Positions 21,969-34,439 are shown, counted from the first letter of the stretch. The stretch is 64,000 nt of DNA from Typhlomys cinereus (GCA_023101885.1 JALPQD010000102.1:4958971-5022970), one strand, 5' to 3'. Made by a program: numbers and translations. Notes: a model not told the origin generated them from the sequence alone.

Positions 21969-24281
21969 CTTTTGCAAAAGAAACAGCAGGGGTTAGACCG
22001 GGCTTCCAGTTCTCTTTGGCTTTCCCTGCCTCACTTCCCACTGGAGCATCACGAGAAAATCATGCCCAAATCCGGTGGGCAGAGAATATGAGACAGGGTA
22101 ATTTGTCTACCACCAGCTCCCTGTGGGTAGAAGACACTCAATCACCAGTCCCTCGTTCTTTACCCATAATATCAAGACAGATGTATTGCACCATTGTGAC
22201 TATAGAAGAACAGAAAGTCAATCACACTCTTTTTATTAACTTGATTGGGATAGCAGCAGTTACCACAACAGTTAATACAGTACTCCTGCTACTGAGGAAA
22301 GATCAACCAGAAAGATCTTGGAGCTTGGAGTATGACATGCTAGTCTATGTGCTGGTACCCATTCTAAGGTGGGTCATGGAAACTGATGAACATCAGGTGC
22401 TTAATCAATGCATTATAATAGCAGTTCTCCTACCTTCTACAGTAGGAAGACTAAAGCAGTACATGTCATGAAATTGCTAAAAACGAAGATAAGGCATCAT
22501 CTCCACAGGACCACATTTCTGATGTGACAAAACACTGAGACTATCACATTGGATAATGGAGTTTGGTTCACAGAAAGTTACTTGAACATATTATACTAGG
22601 ACAATCCTAGCTTTATGATCAACTGAGTCCTTTGCCATTAAAATGGATGAACTGTAACATGAATGAATTTAGCTTGGCATGATACAGAGAATTATTTTAT
22701 GTGCATATATTTGTGAAATAAACAAAGGTTTTCCTGGCTTTAACTTTCTAAAAAAAAAAAAGGGAAGAAAATAAAGCAAGAAAAGCAAGGGAAAGAAGAG
22801 AGAGAAAGAGAGAGAGAGAGATAGAGACTGACCCTGAAACAGAAGCAGAGATATGTACTCGCCCAAAGTGAAGGAGTGGGAAATGACCCTGAGCTGTAGT
22901 TTCCATAAGCTGAGGCAGTTTAAATAAGTATTAAAAAATGGTCAGAAGCCTCCAAGGCCACATGAATCTGAAAAGCACATAACTTTCATTAAACAGAAAC
23001 TTATTAGGGCATATCTAATCAACTGATCAAATTAAGTTTTGACTAAGCTCTGTATTTCAAAATGCCCCCAAGAAAACAAAACCCTCATTAGATTTCTACT
23101 TCAGATCTGGAACACACTGACAGCACTTTGTCTTTTCTTGAAAAACACCAGGGCCCTCTGCTAGGTGTCCCTTAGCTTGTCTGTCTTTTCAATTGGGCAC
23201 AGGAGGTGTTCACTTAGTCCAGGTGGTTCCCGAAGTGAGTGAAAAGACACAGCCCACATGGCTCTATAGAGACATGTGCTCTACTACTAATAATTAAACC
23301 AACTTGAAGTAAGTAAGAAGCATGAACATTCTGTCTTAAAGGAGATACAGTAAATCACCTGTTTCCCCATCTCGACTGCACCTTTACCCCGCACCCAGCC
23401 TCCTCCCTCCTTGGTCTCCATTCAACATGCCCAAGAAGAAAAAAATCACAGTATTAAACTGTCAAACTGGCTAGGGTAGTTAGCTCCTGATGCCAACACT
23501 GGAGAACTAAGGCTTTGGGCACACATGTAAAGAGTTCTTTAATTCTTGCATGTTTGTAGGACAACCCAATCCATAGGGTCTTCCTTCCACAACCTTCTCT
23601 AAAGATGGATAAGGAGAGAGAACTGGCTGGTTTTGGAAAGCTGGTGAACTAGAATATACACATTGGTCCTTGCTCTTCTGATCTTGTCCATGCATGTAGT
23701 GGACAGTTCCCTCAGCTGGTAACTCTCTCCTGCCAGGATAAACTGGCATCTGAAATGATAAGCTGGAATACAAATTCCCTTGGGTCATGTATTCCTCATA
23801 GCAATGCCACTCTTGGTGAGAGGCATCACAATCTACCTGCCCTTCGTGCTCCTCTCTATTGCACTGGTGAATCTTATCAACTCTACCAGCTGAGGCTCCC
23901 ACTCACCGTCTCTCACCTAGACTGTTCCAAGGGGGTCCTAACTAGTTTATTTGTGTGTTCTATTCCCTTGCCTCTGATAAGGAAGAGGAGGGAGAGGAAG
24001 AATGAGGCCACGTGAGGTTGCATATGGGACATGATGCTTCTCGAATTCTTGTTACAAAGCAAAATATAAAGCCCAAGAGGCCAAATGACAGTTTAAGCTT
24101 TGACGGCTAGCAGTTCAATGGAAATTAGCTGGACCACGAAGAACAAAGCACTATGGGAAGAGAATACAGGAAAATTACTTGAGGAAGGATGTTAATGAAA
24201 AAAGAGATGATAAGAAGAGAGGGAAAAGGCCATAGCAGCCTGTAACTTGACTCGATAATGAGAGGCAGCTACCCCGCCTAC
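21969..24281 (-). other. Fras1: Fras1 intron between e14 and e15
   Basis: 2.3 kb. It holds a small A-rich/GA low-complexity patch (about 22748-22826). A plus-strand open frame at 22016-22471 has no recognisable domain and is taken as chance. Confidence 0.8.
22748..22826 (+). repeat. A-rich to GA low-complexity patch
   Basis: An A run followed by gggaagaaaataaagcaaga and a GA array. Confidence 0.85.
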
Positions 24282-24450
24282 CTGGCCAGCGTACTCCACA
24301 TAGTCCTGGTGTCCAGGCTGAGAGCTGATCCTGGCGCTGGAGCTGGCTGTGCCTTGCTCAGTGCGACACAGGACGATGGCATACTGGTTCAGGTTCCCAG
24401 TCCTTTGTACGGTGACACTGACAGACCCCGCCTTCTCGCTGACATTGTAG
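24282..24450 (-). CDS. Fras1: Fras1 exon e14: Calx-beta 1, N-terminal half
   Basis: 169 bp. It encodes YNVSEKAGSVSVTVQRTGNL, then NQYAIVLCRTEQGTASSSAR and QDYVEYAGQ. The YNVSEKAG-SVSVTVQRTG strand pair and the DYVEY loop before the second half are Calx-beta signatures. Acceptor cttctag, donor CCAG/gtaggc. Phase 0 out to VQFDERED in e15. Confidence 0.94.
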
Positions 24451-25676
24451 CTAGAAGCACATACACACAAGCAAAATCAGCCTCTGAAGATCTTGTCCTG
24501 GGCCATGATGAAGCCATTTGCGCAGGGCCCCTCTCTGCTGGTTAGTTATTGGTAGCAGGCAGTTCAGGGAAGAGGCAGTTTAGTTCCTTGAAAAAGTTGC
24601 ATGAATCAAGGAGGCAGGTTCACCTTGAACAGTCACAGCCCCCAGTTACCAAGGATAAAGAATGCTACCTGCTCATTCTGACAGAGACAGGAGTCACTCA
24701 GAAGACAGGCATTACACAAGAACGACAAATTTCAGATTGTAAAACACAGTGAAATTACAAACAACCTTCCCTAAGTGGACAGAGTAATTGCAAAGCCCCT
24801 GTGGGTGGGTTCTTATGGATGAAGCTGCTTGAAAGGCTGTTAGAGACTTAGCTCGAGGGTGGGGGGGTGGACTCCACTGCACAGATCTGCAGGGTGTGTG
24901 CAAGAGATCCTGGCTATTGTCTGGGGTAGAGCCCAGGGAAAAAGATGTTTAGACAGAGTTTAAAGATATATGTGTATAGAAGCAGGATTTAGTCTACTGG
25001 GAGAGAGACGTATTGGATATGTTAAGTAAGAGGCCATTTACTCATAATAAGTAGGTTTGGAAAAGCCACAGAGCACAGGAGGTGAGCTGGGCTGTGTTTT
25101 CCCTCTCTGAGGACAGACACTGGGCTTGGTGTGTAAGAGGATTTTAGCCTTCCAGAGGTGAAACCACACTGCCTGTTGGGGGATTACAGTACCACTTAGT
25201 TCATTAAACATTAGAGGGTTGTCGAGGAAAGGACATCTGTTTTACTGAATCTATTTAATTCTGAGGTTCATACAACCAGGAGATAAGTAACAGCAAATGA
25301 CAAAGCATTGTACATTTCATAGCTGACTCCAATTATTTTGTAATTCATATATGTAAGCATGGAGAGGCCTATGACTAGCGCCTACCAAAAGCAGGTTCAT
25401 ATGTCCTTTTCATGCCAAGTTTCAATTTGCATCCTGTCAAGAAGCCTTATAATAGTGAGTCTCCAAATTATACATTTAAAGTACACCACCTAATACACAT
25501 TTTGTGTAATTATTTTATTGCTGTTATCAATAGCATCAGTACTATCACCACCACCATCATCACTGCCACCACCATTATCAACATCATCCACAGCTAGAGC
25601 TGCCCTCTAGGATGCTTCACTCTATTCCCTTTACTTGCCCTGTTTATCATTTCTTAATTTGCAATGATGCAAGTAC
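24451..25676 (-). other. Fras1: Fras1 intron between e13 and e14
   Basis: 1.2 kb. It contains a short imperfect ATC/ACC triplet-rich patch (about 25540-25590). Nothing else is recognised. Confidence 0.8.
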
Positions 25677-25836
25677 CTGGTGTATTTAAAGCTGATGAGA
25701 GACCACTGGATATGGAAGACATTGTCACTGACCACATTGGGTTTACTGTCTTTCACCAGGAACTGGAAACTATCCATCATTTCCTGAACCTTCTCCTCAT
25801 GCAACACATAGCGAATCAATCCCAAGTTCACATGTT
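25677..25836 (-). CDS. Fras1: Fras1 exon e13: last CSPG repeat, second half
   Basis: 160 bp. It encodes HVNLGLIRYVLHEEKVQEMM, then DSFQFLVKDSKPNVVSDNVF and HIQWSLISFKYT. The FQFLVKDSKPN core replaces the usual VSDG. The terminal HIQWSLISFKYT strand marks the change from CSPG repeats to Calx-beta domains. Acceptor ctcacag, donor CCAG/gtactt. One base in and two bases out, matching e12 and e14. Confidence 0.94.
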
Positions 25837-26439
25837 CTGTGAGAAAAAAAATCACAGTGAATTCACTAGGAATTAATCTGGAGATATAAAGACAGATCCT
25901 TAAACTAACACATCTAGTTTGTTCTTTCACTGGGTTAAAAGAATTTATCTTCACAAGAACACAAAGTATAGTTGACTTTAAAAATGTTTCTTCTAGTTTT
26001 TCAGATAAAATACTTGAGCTCTGTGTACAAAAGGCCCCTGTTTATATGTCGAAAGCTTTCTTGTGTTGTGCATGTAGAAATGAGAATCCCAGGATCTCGA
26101 TGTTTGTGCAGTGCTGAAGGTGAATGTGAAAGGTGACAGAGATAATCTGTGCATCCACGCTCTTGTGCATAGACTCAGACACAGCTTTGAGTCCCTCTAA
26201 AGAGACTAAAGACATGTTACATATCACTGAGGACAGACAGGAAAGGGAAGGTCGAAGTGACAAGGAAGAGTAGACCAGTGTGTAAGACATCAGCGATGCC
26301 TTGGCCTGCTTTCCAGGTTCAAAAATGGAAATATTCCTGCTGTGCAACCTACATGTGCAGACTTTAATTTCTTGACTGAAGACTGAAAGATAAACATCAC
26401 AGCCTTAGAAGACAGAACAAACAAGATCACCCATTTTTC

Positions 26440-26489
26440 ATGAAGCTTTTTTTTGGGTGTTTTTGTTCATTGTTTTTGTTGGTGTATCT

Positions 26490-26542
<53 letters not shown>

Positions 26543-26710
26543 CGTGCACGTGTTTGGGAAGCACATGTGTGCTATGGCATGTATGTGAATGTCAGGGAAC
26601 AAATTCTTGAGAATTGCTTCTTTCCTTCTAAATTGCAGGTTCCAGGGGTAAAACTCAGGTCTTCAGGCTTATGTGGTGAGAACCTTTACCTACAGAATCA
26701 TCTTGCTAGT
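26440..26710 (-). mobile_element. Antisense B2/B3-type SINE with GT array
   Basis: GT array at 26492-26545, then a tcaggtcttcaggcttatgt segment and an aatcatcttgctagtc end. Confidence 0.65.
26492..26545 (+). repeat. (GT)n microsatellite
   Basis: GT run inside an antisense SINE tail, ending in GC-substituted units. Confidence 0.95.
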
Positions 26711-26714
26711 CGTA

Positions 26715-26905
26715 TTTAATTTTCTTTATACATTTTGTGAATGTGTGTGTGCATTTCAATGTAGGTATGCACATGCACAGTGCATATGTGGAGTCAGACA
26801 ACTTGTGAAAGTCAGTTCTTTCTTCCACTATGTGGGATCCAGGGATCAGGGTCATCAGGATCAATGGCAAATTCCTTTACCCACTGAGCCATCTTGCCCC
26901 TTGTT
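26715..26905 (-). mobile_element. Antisense B2/B3-type SINE
   Basis: Directly follows another copy. It contains gtgaaagtcagttctttctt, ccactatgtgggatccag and cccactgagccatcttgccc. Confidence 0.75.
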
Positions 26906-27162
26906 TTTTGTTTTGAAAGAAAAACCAGGTAGGACATTCTTTCCAAGAAACCTGCCCAATCTTAAGGCAGGAAGCACGACAAAGATGAATCTCTTTGCCA
27001 TAACCCAAAGAGTCAGAACAAAATCCAGAGTGAGGTGGACAATTAGACACTAAAAGTTCTACTTGTTTGTAAAAGTAGCTGGGGGTGGTGAAGCGAGGAT
27101 ATGAAAGACAGGGAGAGTGGCATTTAAGCATGTGCCCCATCTCTAGGCCCCCAAATCCTCAC

Positions 27163-27313
27163 CCTGGGTGAAGGAGGCAACAGCCCTTCCTGGCTGGAGC
27201 TTGTTCTCTACATAGCCATGCTTGGGGCCCGATGTGATCTCGTAGACAAGTTGCGGGTCCTCTGTGTCTGGGTCCATGGTCAGCAGTTCCTTCTTGGTGA
27301 TCAGGTTGGTTGC
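27163..27313 (-). CDS. Fras1: Fras1 exon e12: last CSPG repeat, first half
   Basis: 151 bp, phase 0 in and one base out. It encodes ATNLITKKELLTMDPDTEDP, then QLVYEITSGPKHGYVENKLQ and PGRAVASFTQ. The DPDTEDPQLVYEIT acidic core and the GPKHGYVE turn identify a CSPG repeat. Acceptor attccag, donor CAGG/gtgagg. Confidence 0.94.
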
Positions 27314-29081
27314 CTGGAATAGAAACCCATTAAATTTAATTCCTGAGGTGGGAATTAAGGCAGGAGCAAGACCCTCTGACTCGGATTTAATTCAGTCCCA
27401 CAATGATTTACCGAGCGCATTTACTGCTTGGAAAACTCTGTTAGGATGGTAGTGTGTGCCCTAGCTTCCACTCTGAGGCTTTTACTCTTGGCTGGAAAAC
27501 AAAGGTTCCTAAGGGAGGTCAATGAGGCGCGACTTGGGTGGAAGTGGGCAGAAGAAGTTTGCAACTGTGGATTTCAAATTGGAGGGGATGAAACATGCCA
27601 GGGAAGGAAGGCTATACCACACTTCTGGGAGGCAACTGCAATGCTTAAGTTCACTAGGCTAAAAATACTGCACCCCAATATTGCCCACGTACAACAGCTA
27701 AACTTGAATTCACTCACTCATAATTCATTCAACAAATGGTGAGATCAAAAGTCTGAGAAAATAAAGGGCTTTCTGAATTCTAAATCTTAGTGGGAAAAAA
27801 ATAAACGTTAGTGGGATTCATAAGAGAAGAACAGAAAATTTGACCAAACAGAGATCATTGATGGCTTATTTATTTATTTATTGAGATAAAGTCTTGCTGT
27901 ATAGCTCAATTCGGCCTCTAACTTGAATTCTCCTATGCCAGCCTTCTGACTACAGGATTACAGGTGTGCACAAAGACACCTGACCATTAATGACTTTAAT
28001 GGTAGTTATTGTGATAGAGAGACAGCAGAGAATAGACTTTATTGGAACATGAAGAGAAGATAATCATTTTGAATATTGAAGGGGAAAAAATCAAACAGGG
28101 CATGAGAAAATCTACATTGATGCTATTTTACTTAAGAAGCCCAACTGGTCCAGTGGGAAGTCATGGCACAATATACGTGCAACTAACCAACAACTCTGAA
28201 AGATGAAGAGCTATGTTGAAGACAGAATACCACCCAACAAAGCAAAAAATCAGTTCTGAATCTGAAGGAAGAAGTATTTTATGCTGGGAAGGGATGCTGA
28301 ATTTAGTCCTGTCTGGTTTCCAGGTGAAAAGGATAGGAAATATCTCAGAAGGATCCATTTGGAAATCAGGAGATGAAGAAATAAAGCTCTAAAGTCCAAT
28401 TCTCTGAGGGCAGTTGTCTACAGAAGGTGCCTAGCTCTTTGCCGTGGGCCACCATTGATGTTCCTTGAAGTCCTTTCTCTGCTTCTTCTAGTTGCCAGTT
28501 TCAGCCCAGCACCTTCCCACTCATCCAGAGACACCCTTTCCCAGCCACCAGAAGACCAACTGCTTGCTAATGGAATGTAAATAGAGATGACACGCTCATT
28601 TCCTGTGCCTCATGAAGTCCCTTGCTTCTGTCTTCTGTTTACCCTTTCCTTGACCTGGAATACACATGAATCTGGATGAAATTGGCTGCGTGGGCAAGAG
28701 CAAACACTCAGAGATGGTGACAGCAGCCCAGAAAGAAGCAGAAAACGGATCTCTAATGTCAAGCAGCTTTCTAGCTGGACAGTTACTTTCATCCTTCCAT
28801 ACGAGATGGGAATAAGAAAATCTCTCTTGTTATATACTGTGAGGGTCTTTTGTAAGAGACATATTAAGCTATGCACATTCCTGGCCAATCTTATACACCC
28901 TGAACTATAGTACAGCATCCCAACCAAACTCTGAAACTCACCAGTCATAGGAAAATGTGGCCACTTAGGGAGCAATAAACTCACGAATTGAGCTGAAGCT
29001 CTCTTTGTAAAAGTTCTTGACCATGATGGAGAATTTGGTCTACGCTGGGCATGTGGTTGTGGCCGATGGGATAGGGCCTAC
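27314..29081 (-). other. Fras1: Fras1 intron between e11 and e12
   Basis: 1.8 kb with a diverged antisense B1-like SINE (27868-27988). The rest looks single-copy, and no exon is seen. Confidence 0.8.
27868..27988 (-). mobile_element. Diverged antisense B1-like SINE
   Basis: A TTTA-rich start then gagataaagtcttgctgtat and attacaggtgtgcacaaaga match a reversed 7SL-derived B1. Confidence 0.6.
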
Positions 29082-29195
29082 CTTGCCATCCATATATTCC
29101 AGCCACTGGAGTCCCAGGTTGGTAACAATTCTAGGCGTGCCATCGTCTACTGGGAGGATATCCACTCGGAACTGTTGAGGTGCTGCCGTCATGAC
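29082..29195 (-). CDS. Fras1: Fras1 exon e11: CSPG repeat junction
   Basis: 114 bp (38 codons), phase 0 at both ends. It encodes VMTAAPQQFRVDILPVDDGT and RIVTNLGLQWLEYMDGK. The VDILPVDDGTPR motif ends one repeat and starts the last. Acceptor ccctacag, donor CAAG/gtaggc. Confidence 0.94.
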
Positions 29196-30250
29196 CTGTA
29201 GGGAAGTGAGAAAGCAGATTCATCATCAGTACCTCAAGTGTTCTGGACACAGCACCCATGAAGTCGGGGCCTCTGAAGCTTGTGTACACTTCCGATATGA
29301 AGGACGGACCATGCAGCCAGTTCTTCCTGCTTGTCTCCACTGACATCAGGCCTCAGGAAGAAGCCGAGGTAATACCAGCGTGGAAGGAGAAGCTGTTATA
29401 CAGGCATTTCTGCTGGGTCTCATCCATTGCGGAACCTGGCTTGAAGGATATACCTCTTCTTTCTTTGATTAGACAAAGTCTTGCTGTCAGGAAGCAGAAG
29501 GTTTTTCAGCAGGAGCAAAGTGGGCTGGGATCAGGTAATAAGAGGTAAAAATGACGTAAATTCACTGTATTAATGTATGAAGCTCTCAAAGAAACAAAAA
29601 AATTAAGCACTTAAAAAACCCAAGGTGGATGACTTGTTAGTAGTGATGGCTGAGGTTAACTACACATATACCTGCATGCATGTGCATGGGCAACTGCACG
29701 CAGAAACACACATGCAACTGATCTCCTCCAACACAGAGAAATGTAGGGAAAGGACCATGAGAAGGGAAGAGGGACAGGAGAGGTTATGGACACATAACAC
29801 GAAAGCAGAAGTGGGGGAGGGGCAAAGGAGGGGCAAGCAGTGATGCACAGATACAAACACTATGTGAAGGTACATATGTACATACAAAAATGCCTTAAGG
29901 AAGTTCTCGATTTTGCTTGTTAAGTAAAAATAATTAATAAAGAAAAAAATGGAAAAGAATCCATGCCTAAGATGAAGCAGTACAAAGCAATTTTTCCTTT
30001 CAATAACTTTTGTTAAAATTTTCTTAAGAGGCTGACAAATACCATCGCTAAAATGGTAATGCCAAAATCTCCAGCTGGGATTAGATCAGACATGACGAGA
30101 GGTTTCTGTGGGATGAGATTTCCTTTTTGTTCCCTGTTTCAGTTCTTGCCTGTTTGTTTTGAAGGAGCATGGTCTCTATGGGGTAAAATGCAAAGAAATC
30201 AAGAAAGCATCTGTGGGACTACTGAAAGGAAATTCAGTTGAAATTATACA

Positions 30251-30253
<3 letters not shown>

Positions 30254-30300
<47 letters not shown>

Positions 30301-30373
30301 ATTCCATACCACACACATATACATACATATACACATACATATATATATATACACACACATACATATCCCATAC
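30254..30373 (+). repeat. (AC)n with TA-rich extension
   Basis: AC run to 30299 followed by irregular ACATA and TATATA sequence. Confidence 0.93.
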
Positions 30374-30949
30374 ACACACGCCCTCAAGACTCACAGATGG
30401 GTATTATTGTAAGAGTGCACAACAAGCTGAGTTACAAGCCGCAAGACGCCAGCTTCTCAGACTCCTACAGCCCTTCGTCTAAACAATTTCCATACTCAAA
30501 ACAGCATGGACTCTCAAAAGATCTATTCTGATCTTTAGGTTTGTAAAACTGGTCACCCTCTGGCCTGATATGTCTTACATCTTTTCCCTCCTTTGAATGT
30601 CCAACTGGGGAGCAGAGGAAAAAGACAAAGGACAGAACCTACCAGGAAGTACTATTGCATAGATGAGGACAAGACAGAGAAATCTTAACAGTCACCTGCA
30701 GACACGATGAACTGAAGGTGACTTTTTGTGCTCCAAAGGATGAATTCTTCATCCAGAAAAAATAATCATCCCTCATGTGGTAGGAAAGAAACTGCTCACA
30801 GATGCAGCTCACAGCCCCGTGGGTGGGCAGGCTGCAGAGATGTCCCCAGCCCAGCTTGCTTTAGAGATGCGGTTCCTCCAGGAGGAGTCTATGGTATGGC
30901 GGGATCTGTGCACACATGCATGGAGCCAGAGGCCAACCCTGGAGCTATG

Positions 30950-31175
30950 CACTTTATTTTTGAGACAGGTCTCTCACTGGGATCCAAAGCTCGCCCATTC
31001 AGGTAGTTTGGCTGGCCACAGAGACCCAAGGACCAACCTGTCTCTGCCTCTCCAGAACTGGGATTACACGCACGTGCCGCCATGCCTGTTTTTTTTAATG
31101 TGTATTCTGGGGATCAAGCTCAGATCTTTGTGCCTGTGTGGCAAGCACTGTCTCGCTGAGGATCTCCCTGGCTCC
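30950..31175 (-). mobile_element. Antisense B4-like composite SINE
   Basis: tttgagacaggtctctcact, a tctctgcctctccagaactg segment, gggattacacgcacgtgcc and a final ggggatcaagctcagatctt indicate a reversed composite SINE. Confidence 0.65.
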
Positions 31176-31639
31176 TCCTTTTCGATCTTTTAGGAAGTCA
31201 GGCTGGACAGCTGTGTGAGATCAAGACAAAAGCTGCACAAGCTTGTAGGCCTAATGATGATGACACACCTACAGATTCTCTGGTATTTCCCGTGGGCCTG
31301 GTGTGGGGTAAAGGACCTCAAATACAACAAGAGAGGCAGCACCTCCCCTATGTAACTAGAGAAGTTGAGGCTTACAATGACACTCAGAACCTGAGTTAAA
31401 ATCCGCATCTCCCGGATACTAAAGTCACTGTTGTTTCCTGAAAAGTGAAAGTCTCTGGTTGGACTGAGGGGTCTTCATTCAAAAAAGAGAAAGAGAATCT
31501 ATGGCCATATGATAATCATCAAAAATCAAAAAAACCTCAAGGAGTAAAGAGCAGGCAAGAAAGGAGAAAAGGTAATATTAATAACTATCATCTGTTATGG
31601 GGGCCCAACATTTAACAGCAGTGGAACACGCTTCATAGG

Positions 31640-31775
31640 GATGGTGCCCTTTGATCCTTCAATGAGGTATCTGAAGCTGAATGTCATGACTGTCCCCATT
31701 TTTCAGACTGAAACTGACCTGGGAAGTAACTTGTTCCAGGCCAAGGTACTGGAAGTGAACAAAGCTCTGTGTCAG
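31640..31775 (+). mobile_element. MIR SINE fragment
   Basis: Contains ccccatttttcagactgaaa followed by ggaagtaacttgttccag, the MIR core and 3' motif in forward orientation. Confidence 0.7.
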
Positions 31776-31840
31776 GACAGATAGAACCCCTTGCTGCCAA
31801 GGATATGCCCTGTGAGGCCTCCTCCACCTCTGACGCTCAC

Positions 31841-32068
31841 CTCTTTGCCTCCCTCCTCAATGACAAAGAAGGGGTTGGTGCCATCGGACACGGTGAAGGT
31901 GAACCAGTCTTTGAGGGAGTTGCTGCCATCGTGGCTGTAGCTGACCCAGTTCTGGTAGATGTCTTCCATGGTGAAAGTGGAGGTCTGGTGGGAGCGCTGC
32001 CCCCTGGCAGTCCTCTCGATCGTGCCGTGGCGTGGGGGCTGTATGATGGTGAATGTGATGGAGTCGGC
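31841..32068 (-). CDS. Fras1: Fras1 exon e10: CSPG repeat body
   Basis: 228 bp (76 codons), phase 0 at both ends. It encodes ADSITFTIIQPPRHGTIERT, then a central FTMEDIYQNWVSYSHDGSNS, and ends FFVIEEGGKE. The QPPRHGTIE turn, the MEDIYQNWVSYSHDGS motif and FTFTVSDG are textbook CSPG-repeat features. It is the most GC-rich exon here. Acceptor ctgccag, donor AGAG/gtgagc. Confidence 0.95.
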
Positions 32069-32554
32069 CTGGCAGGGAGGGAAAAGACAGGAGGGAGGTT
32101 GCTAAGTGGTGGCCAAAAGCTGCTCAAGGGGAGCCAAAGGCACAACTGAAATACAAGCTGCATTTGCTTTCAGGATGCCAAGCAAAGCCTCAGAGAGGCT
32201 TTACTTCACCTAGACGTACATCCTGGTGTCTTCCCGCACAGTGGCGCGGGAAACCTGGATTTGTAAGCTCTGCAGAAATGGATCCATGAGAACTACTCAT
32301 CCCCCTTTCCCTCACATATACAGGATCCCAGCATACCTCAGAAGAGGCTAATTTCTTAAAATTGTGACTTGCTGCTTCTAAGGCGGCCCATGGAAAAAAA
32401 AAGGAAGCAGTATACACCCCTGCTGAAGACTTTCCTGAGGCTTTGCTCTGACAGCGCTGTGTGGACCTGGCCTGCTCTCTTTGCTCTTACTGCTTCAGGA
32501 CTTTGAACCGCCTGTCTTCTTGCCATCTCTTTTGCACTTAATTTCTGGACCCTA

Positions 32555-32720
32555 AGACACCCAACCACAGGGCTTTCACACCTCTGGATCCTCTGCCTGG
32601 AGCAATGGTCTGGCTTGCTCCCTCCCTCACTACTTGTGCTCAAACAGGCCTCCTGAGGGCCGTTGCCCCTGCCACTCTGTGTAAGCCGGCAACCTCCATC
32701 TCCTGCTCTCAATCCTTTTA
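32555..32720 (+). mobile_element. L2 LINE fragment
   Basis: A cctctgcctggagcaa segment followed by a ctcaaacaggcctcctgagg region matches the L2 3' portion. Confidence 0.5.
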
Positions 32721-32724
32721 TTTT

Positions 32725-32925
32725 CCTTTTAAAAATATTTCATTTATCTATAATTTATTTATCTGGGAGAGAGAAAGAGAGAAACACATATACCCATACA
32801 TGACATGGTACATGACATGAGTGGAAGCCAGAGGATAACTTTCCTTCCACCACGTGGATTTCCAACTCAAATTGCCAGATGTGTGAGCATTCGCCTTACC
32901 CACTGAGCTGTCTTGCTGATCCATT
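32725..32925 (-). mobile_element. Antisense B2/B3-type SINE
   Basis: ttatctgggagagagaaaga, then agccagaggataactttcct, ccaccacgtggatttcc and cccactgagctgtcttgctg. Confidence 0.7.
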
Positions 32926-32959
32926 TCACTTTTTCTTCATAACATCTATGTCTGATATC

Positions 32960-33165
32960 TTTCTTTTGTTCTTCTCTCCCTCCCTTTTTTCTCTCCCTCC
33001 TTTCTTTCTCCTTTCCTTCCTTTTCTTTCCCTTCCTTTTTCTTCATTCCTTTCTTCTTTCCTTTCTTTCTTTTATCTTCTTTCTCTCCATCCCTTCCTTC
33101 TTCCCTGCCCCCGCTCTTTTTCTCACTCCTTCTTTCCTTCCCTTCCCTTTTTCATCCTGTGCTCT
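32960..33165 (+). repeat. Imperfect pyrimidine tract (CCTT/TTTC)
   Basis: About 200 bp of nearly unbroken C and T. It is purine-rich on the Fras1 sense strand. Confidence 0.9.
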
Positions 33166-33786
33166 CTTGCTACAACTGTCTTTAGCATCTAGAGGGGAGC
33201 CTAGAACAGAATAGGTACCAAACATCTGGTGACAGCACAGAGAGGTGCACCAGCCTAGAGGAGTACACAGACCTAAGTAAGTGTGGCCGTGTGCTTTATG
33301 TGAGTTCAAGTCCAAATTCTAGGTGCTTGACTCTGGAAGCCTCATGAAAATGAGTGCAGGGTCCCTGCATGTCCTGTTTCTCTAGATAAAGCCAAGGTTT
33401 CCTTGCATTGATTGCTTATTACAAGAAATGTCTAGGTACAGGGGGCCGAATGGAGAGAAAGTGAGGAGGGGTGGAAAATGTTGCTCCAATAGGGACAACA
33501 AATGCTTTGGGTAAAATGTCACCTTATTTTATTTTCTATGAATCGTAATAAAAAGCCAGTATGTGAAGACGTGAGGATGAATGCATTTAACAGTCCAGGA
33601 ATGGTTTAAAACAATTTGATCGCCAACATATTAGGCCTCCTTTCCCAGAAGGCCACAATATTTTCTGTTTCACATCTGTCCAGGCTGCCGTCATTCACAT
33701 CACCCTAGGCCCAACCCTCTGGGTGCGCAATCATGAAGTGGCAGCTGTTATCAGCCTTGGCCGCAGAGCTCAGAGCAACCTCTCAC

Positions 33787-33927
33787 CTCCGTGTCTGCAT
33801 CCACCGCCTTGAGCTCAAACTCCGTGATGGTCTTCCTCACGCCCTCCTGCACGCGCATGCCCCGGCTCTGCACAATGGGCAGAGAATCATCCACTGGGAG
33901 AATGGTGATGTGGAAGGTCTGTGCCAC
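33787..33927 (-). CDS. Fras1: Fras1 exon e9: CSPG repeat junction
   Basis: 141 bp (47 codons), phase 0 at both ends. It encodes VAQTFHITILPVDDSLPIVQ, then SRGMRVQEGVRKTITEFELK and AVDADTE. The ITILPVDD strand closes one CSPG repeat, and the MRVQEG strand opens the next. Acceptor attctag, donor GGAG/gtgaga. Confidence 0.94.
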
Positions 33928-34133
33928 CTAGAATGACAAATGTGCAAGTGGGATACCTGTTTCCAGCACCCGCCTTTTCTCACCACTCCTGACATTCCCA
34001 ACTCCCCGTGAAACTTGCAACAAGTCAGCTTGGCCTGAACCCACGTAGAGTCCAGGCCAAGGCCAAAGTGTACGTCAAAGAGGAGAGCTAGGAGTCGAAG
34101 CCCACTGAAGACGGGGCCCAGGGTGTCACCTAC

Positions 34134-34258
34134 CTCATGGACACCATCAGACAGCACAAAGTTGAAGGCATCTGAGTGTTTCTCAGTCTCACTGGAGTGG
34201 ACATACTGAACATTCCGTGAAGTCAAATCAGCCTGAGTAAAGGAACTAATCTGGATGC
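34134..34258 (-). CDS. Fras1: Fras1 exon e8: CSPG repeat second half
   Basis: 125 bp. It encodes IQISSFTQADLTSRNVQYVH, then SSETEKHSDAFNFVLSDGVH and a final E. FTQADL and FNFVLSDG are CSPG-repeat motifs. Acceptor cactag, donor TGAG/gtaggt. One base is taken from e7; it leaves in phase 0 and is 206 bp from e9. Confidence 0.93.
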
Positions 34259-34439
34259 CTAGTGGAAGGGTGAGAGAAAAGCAGGAAAGATATCAAAATG
34301 TCAGCAGTCCTCAGAGACTGGGAAGATGGCAGAAGCTGCTGCAGAGAATCATCTGCATTTCAAATTGTATTGATGCTTTCCTTGCCCCCACTCCTCTCGC
34401 CCAACACACAGAAAGATCTGTGTTGTTTGGGGACCTTTA

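Larger units (their letters stand above)
25837..27162 (-). other. Fras1: Fras1 intron between e12 and e13
   Basis: 1.3 kb. Two antisense SINEs lie end to end at about 26440-26710 and 26715-26905, the first with a long GT tract. The rest is unremarkable. Confidence 0.85.
29196..31840 (-). other. Fras1: Fras1 intron between e10 and e11
   Basis: 2.6 kb. It holds an AC/TA microsatellite (30254-30373), an antisense B4-like SINE (30950-31175), a MIR (31640-31775) and a possible SINE remnant around 29590-29720. Confidence 0.8.
32069..33786 (-). other. Fras1: Fras1 intron between e9 and e10
   Basis: 1.7 kb. It holds an L2 fragment (32555-32720), an antisense SINE (32725-32925) and a pyrimidine-rich tract (32960-33165). 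Confidence 0.8.

Noticed and set aside
22016..22471. 151-codon plus-strand open frame.
   Set aside because: No recognisable domain, no gene context, and antisense to an intron; chance length.
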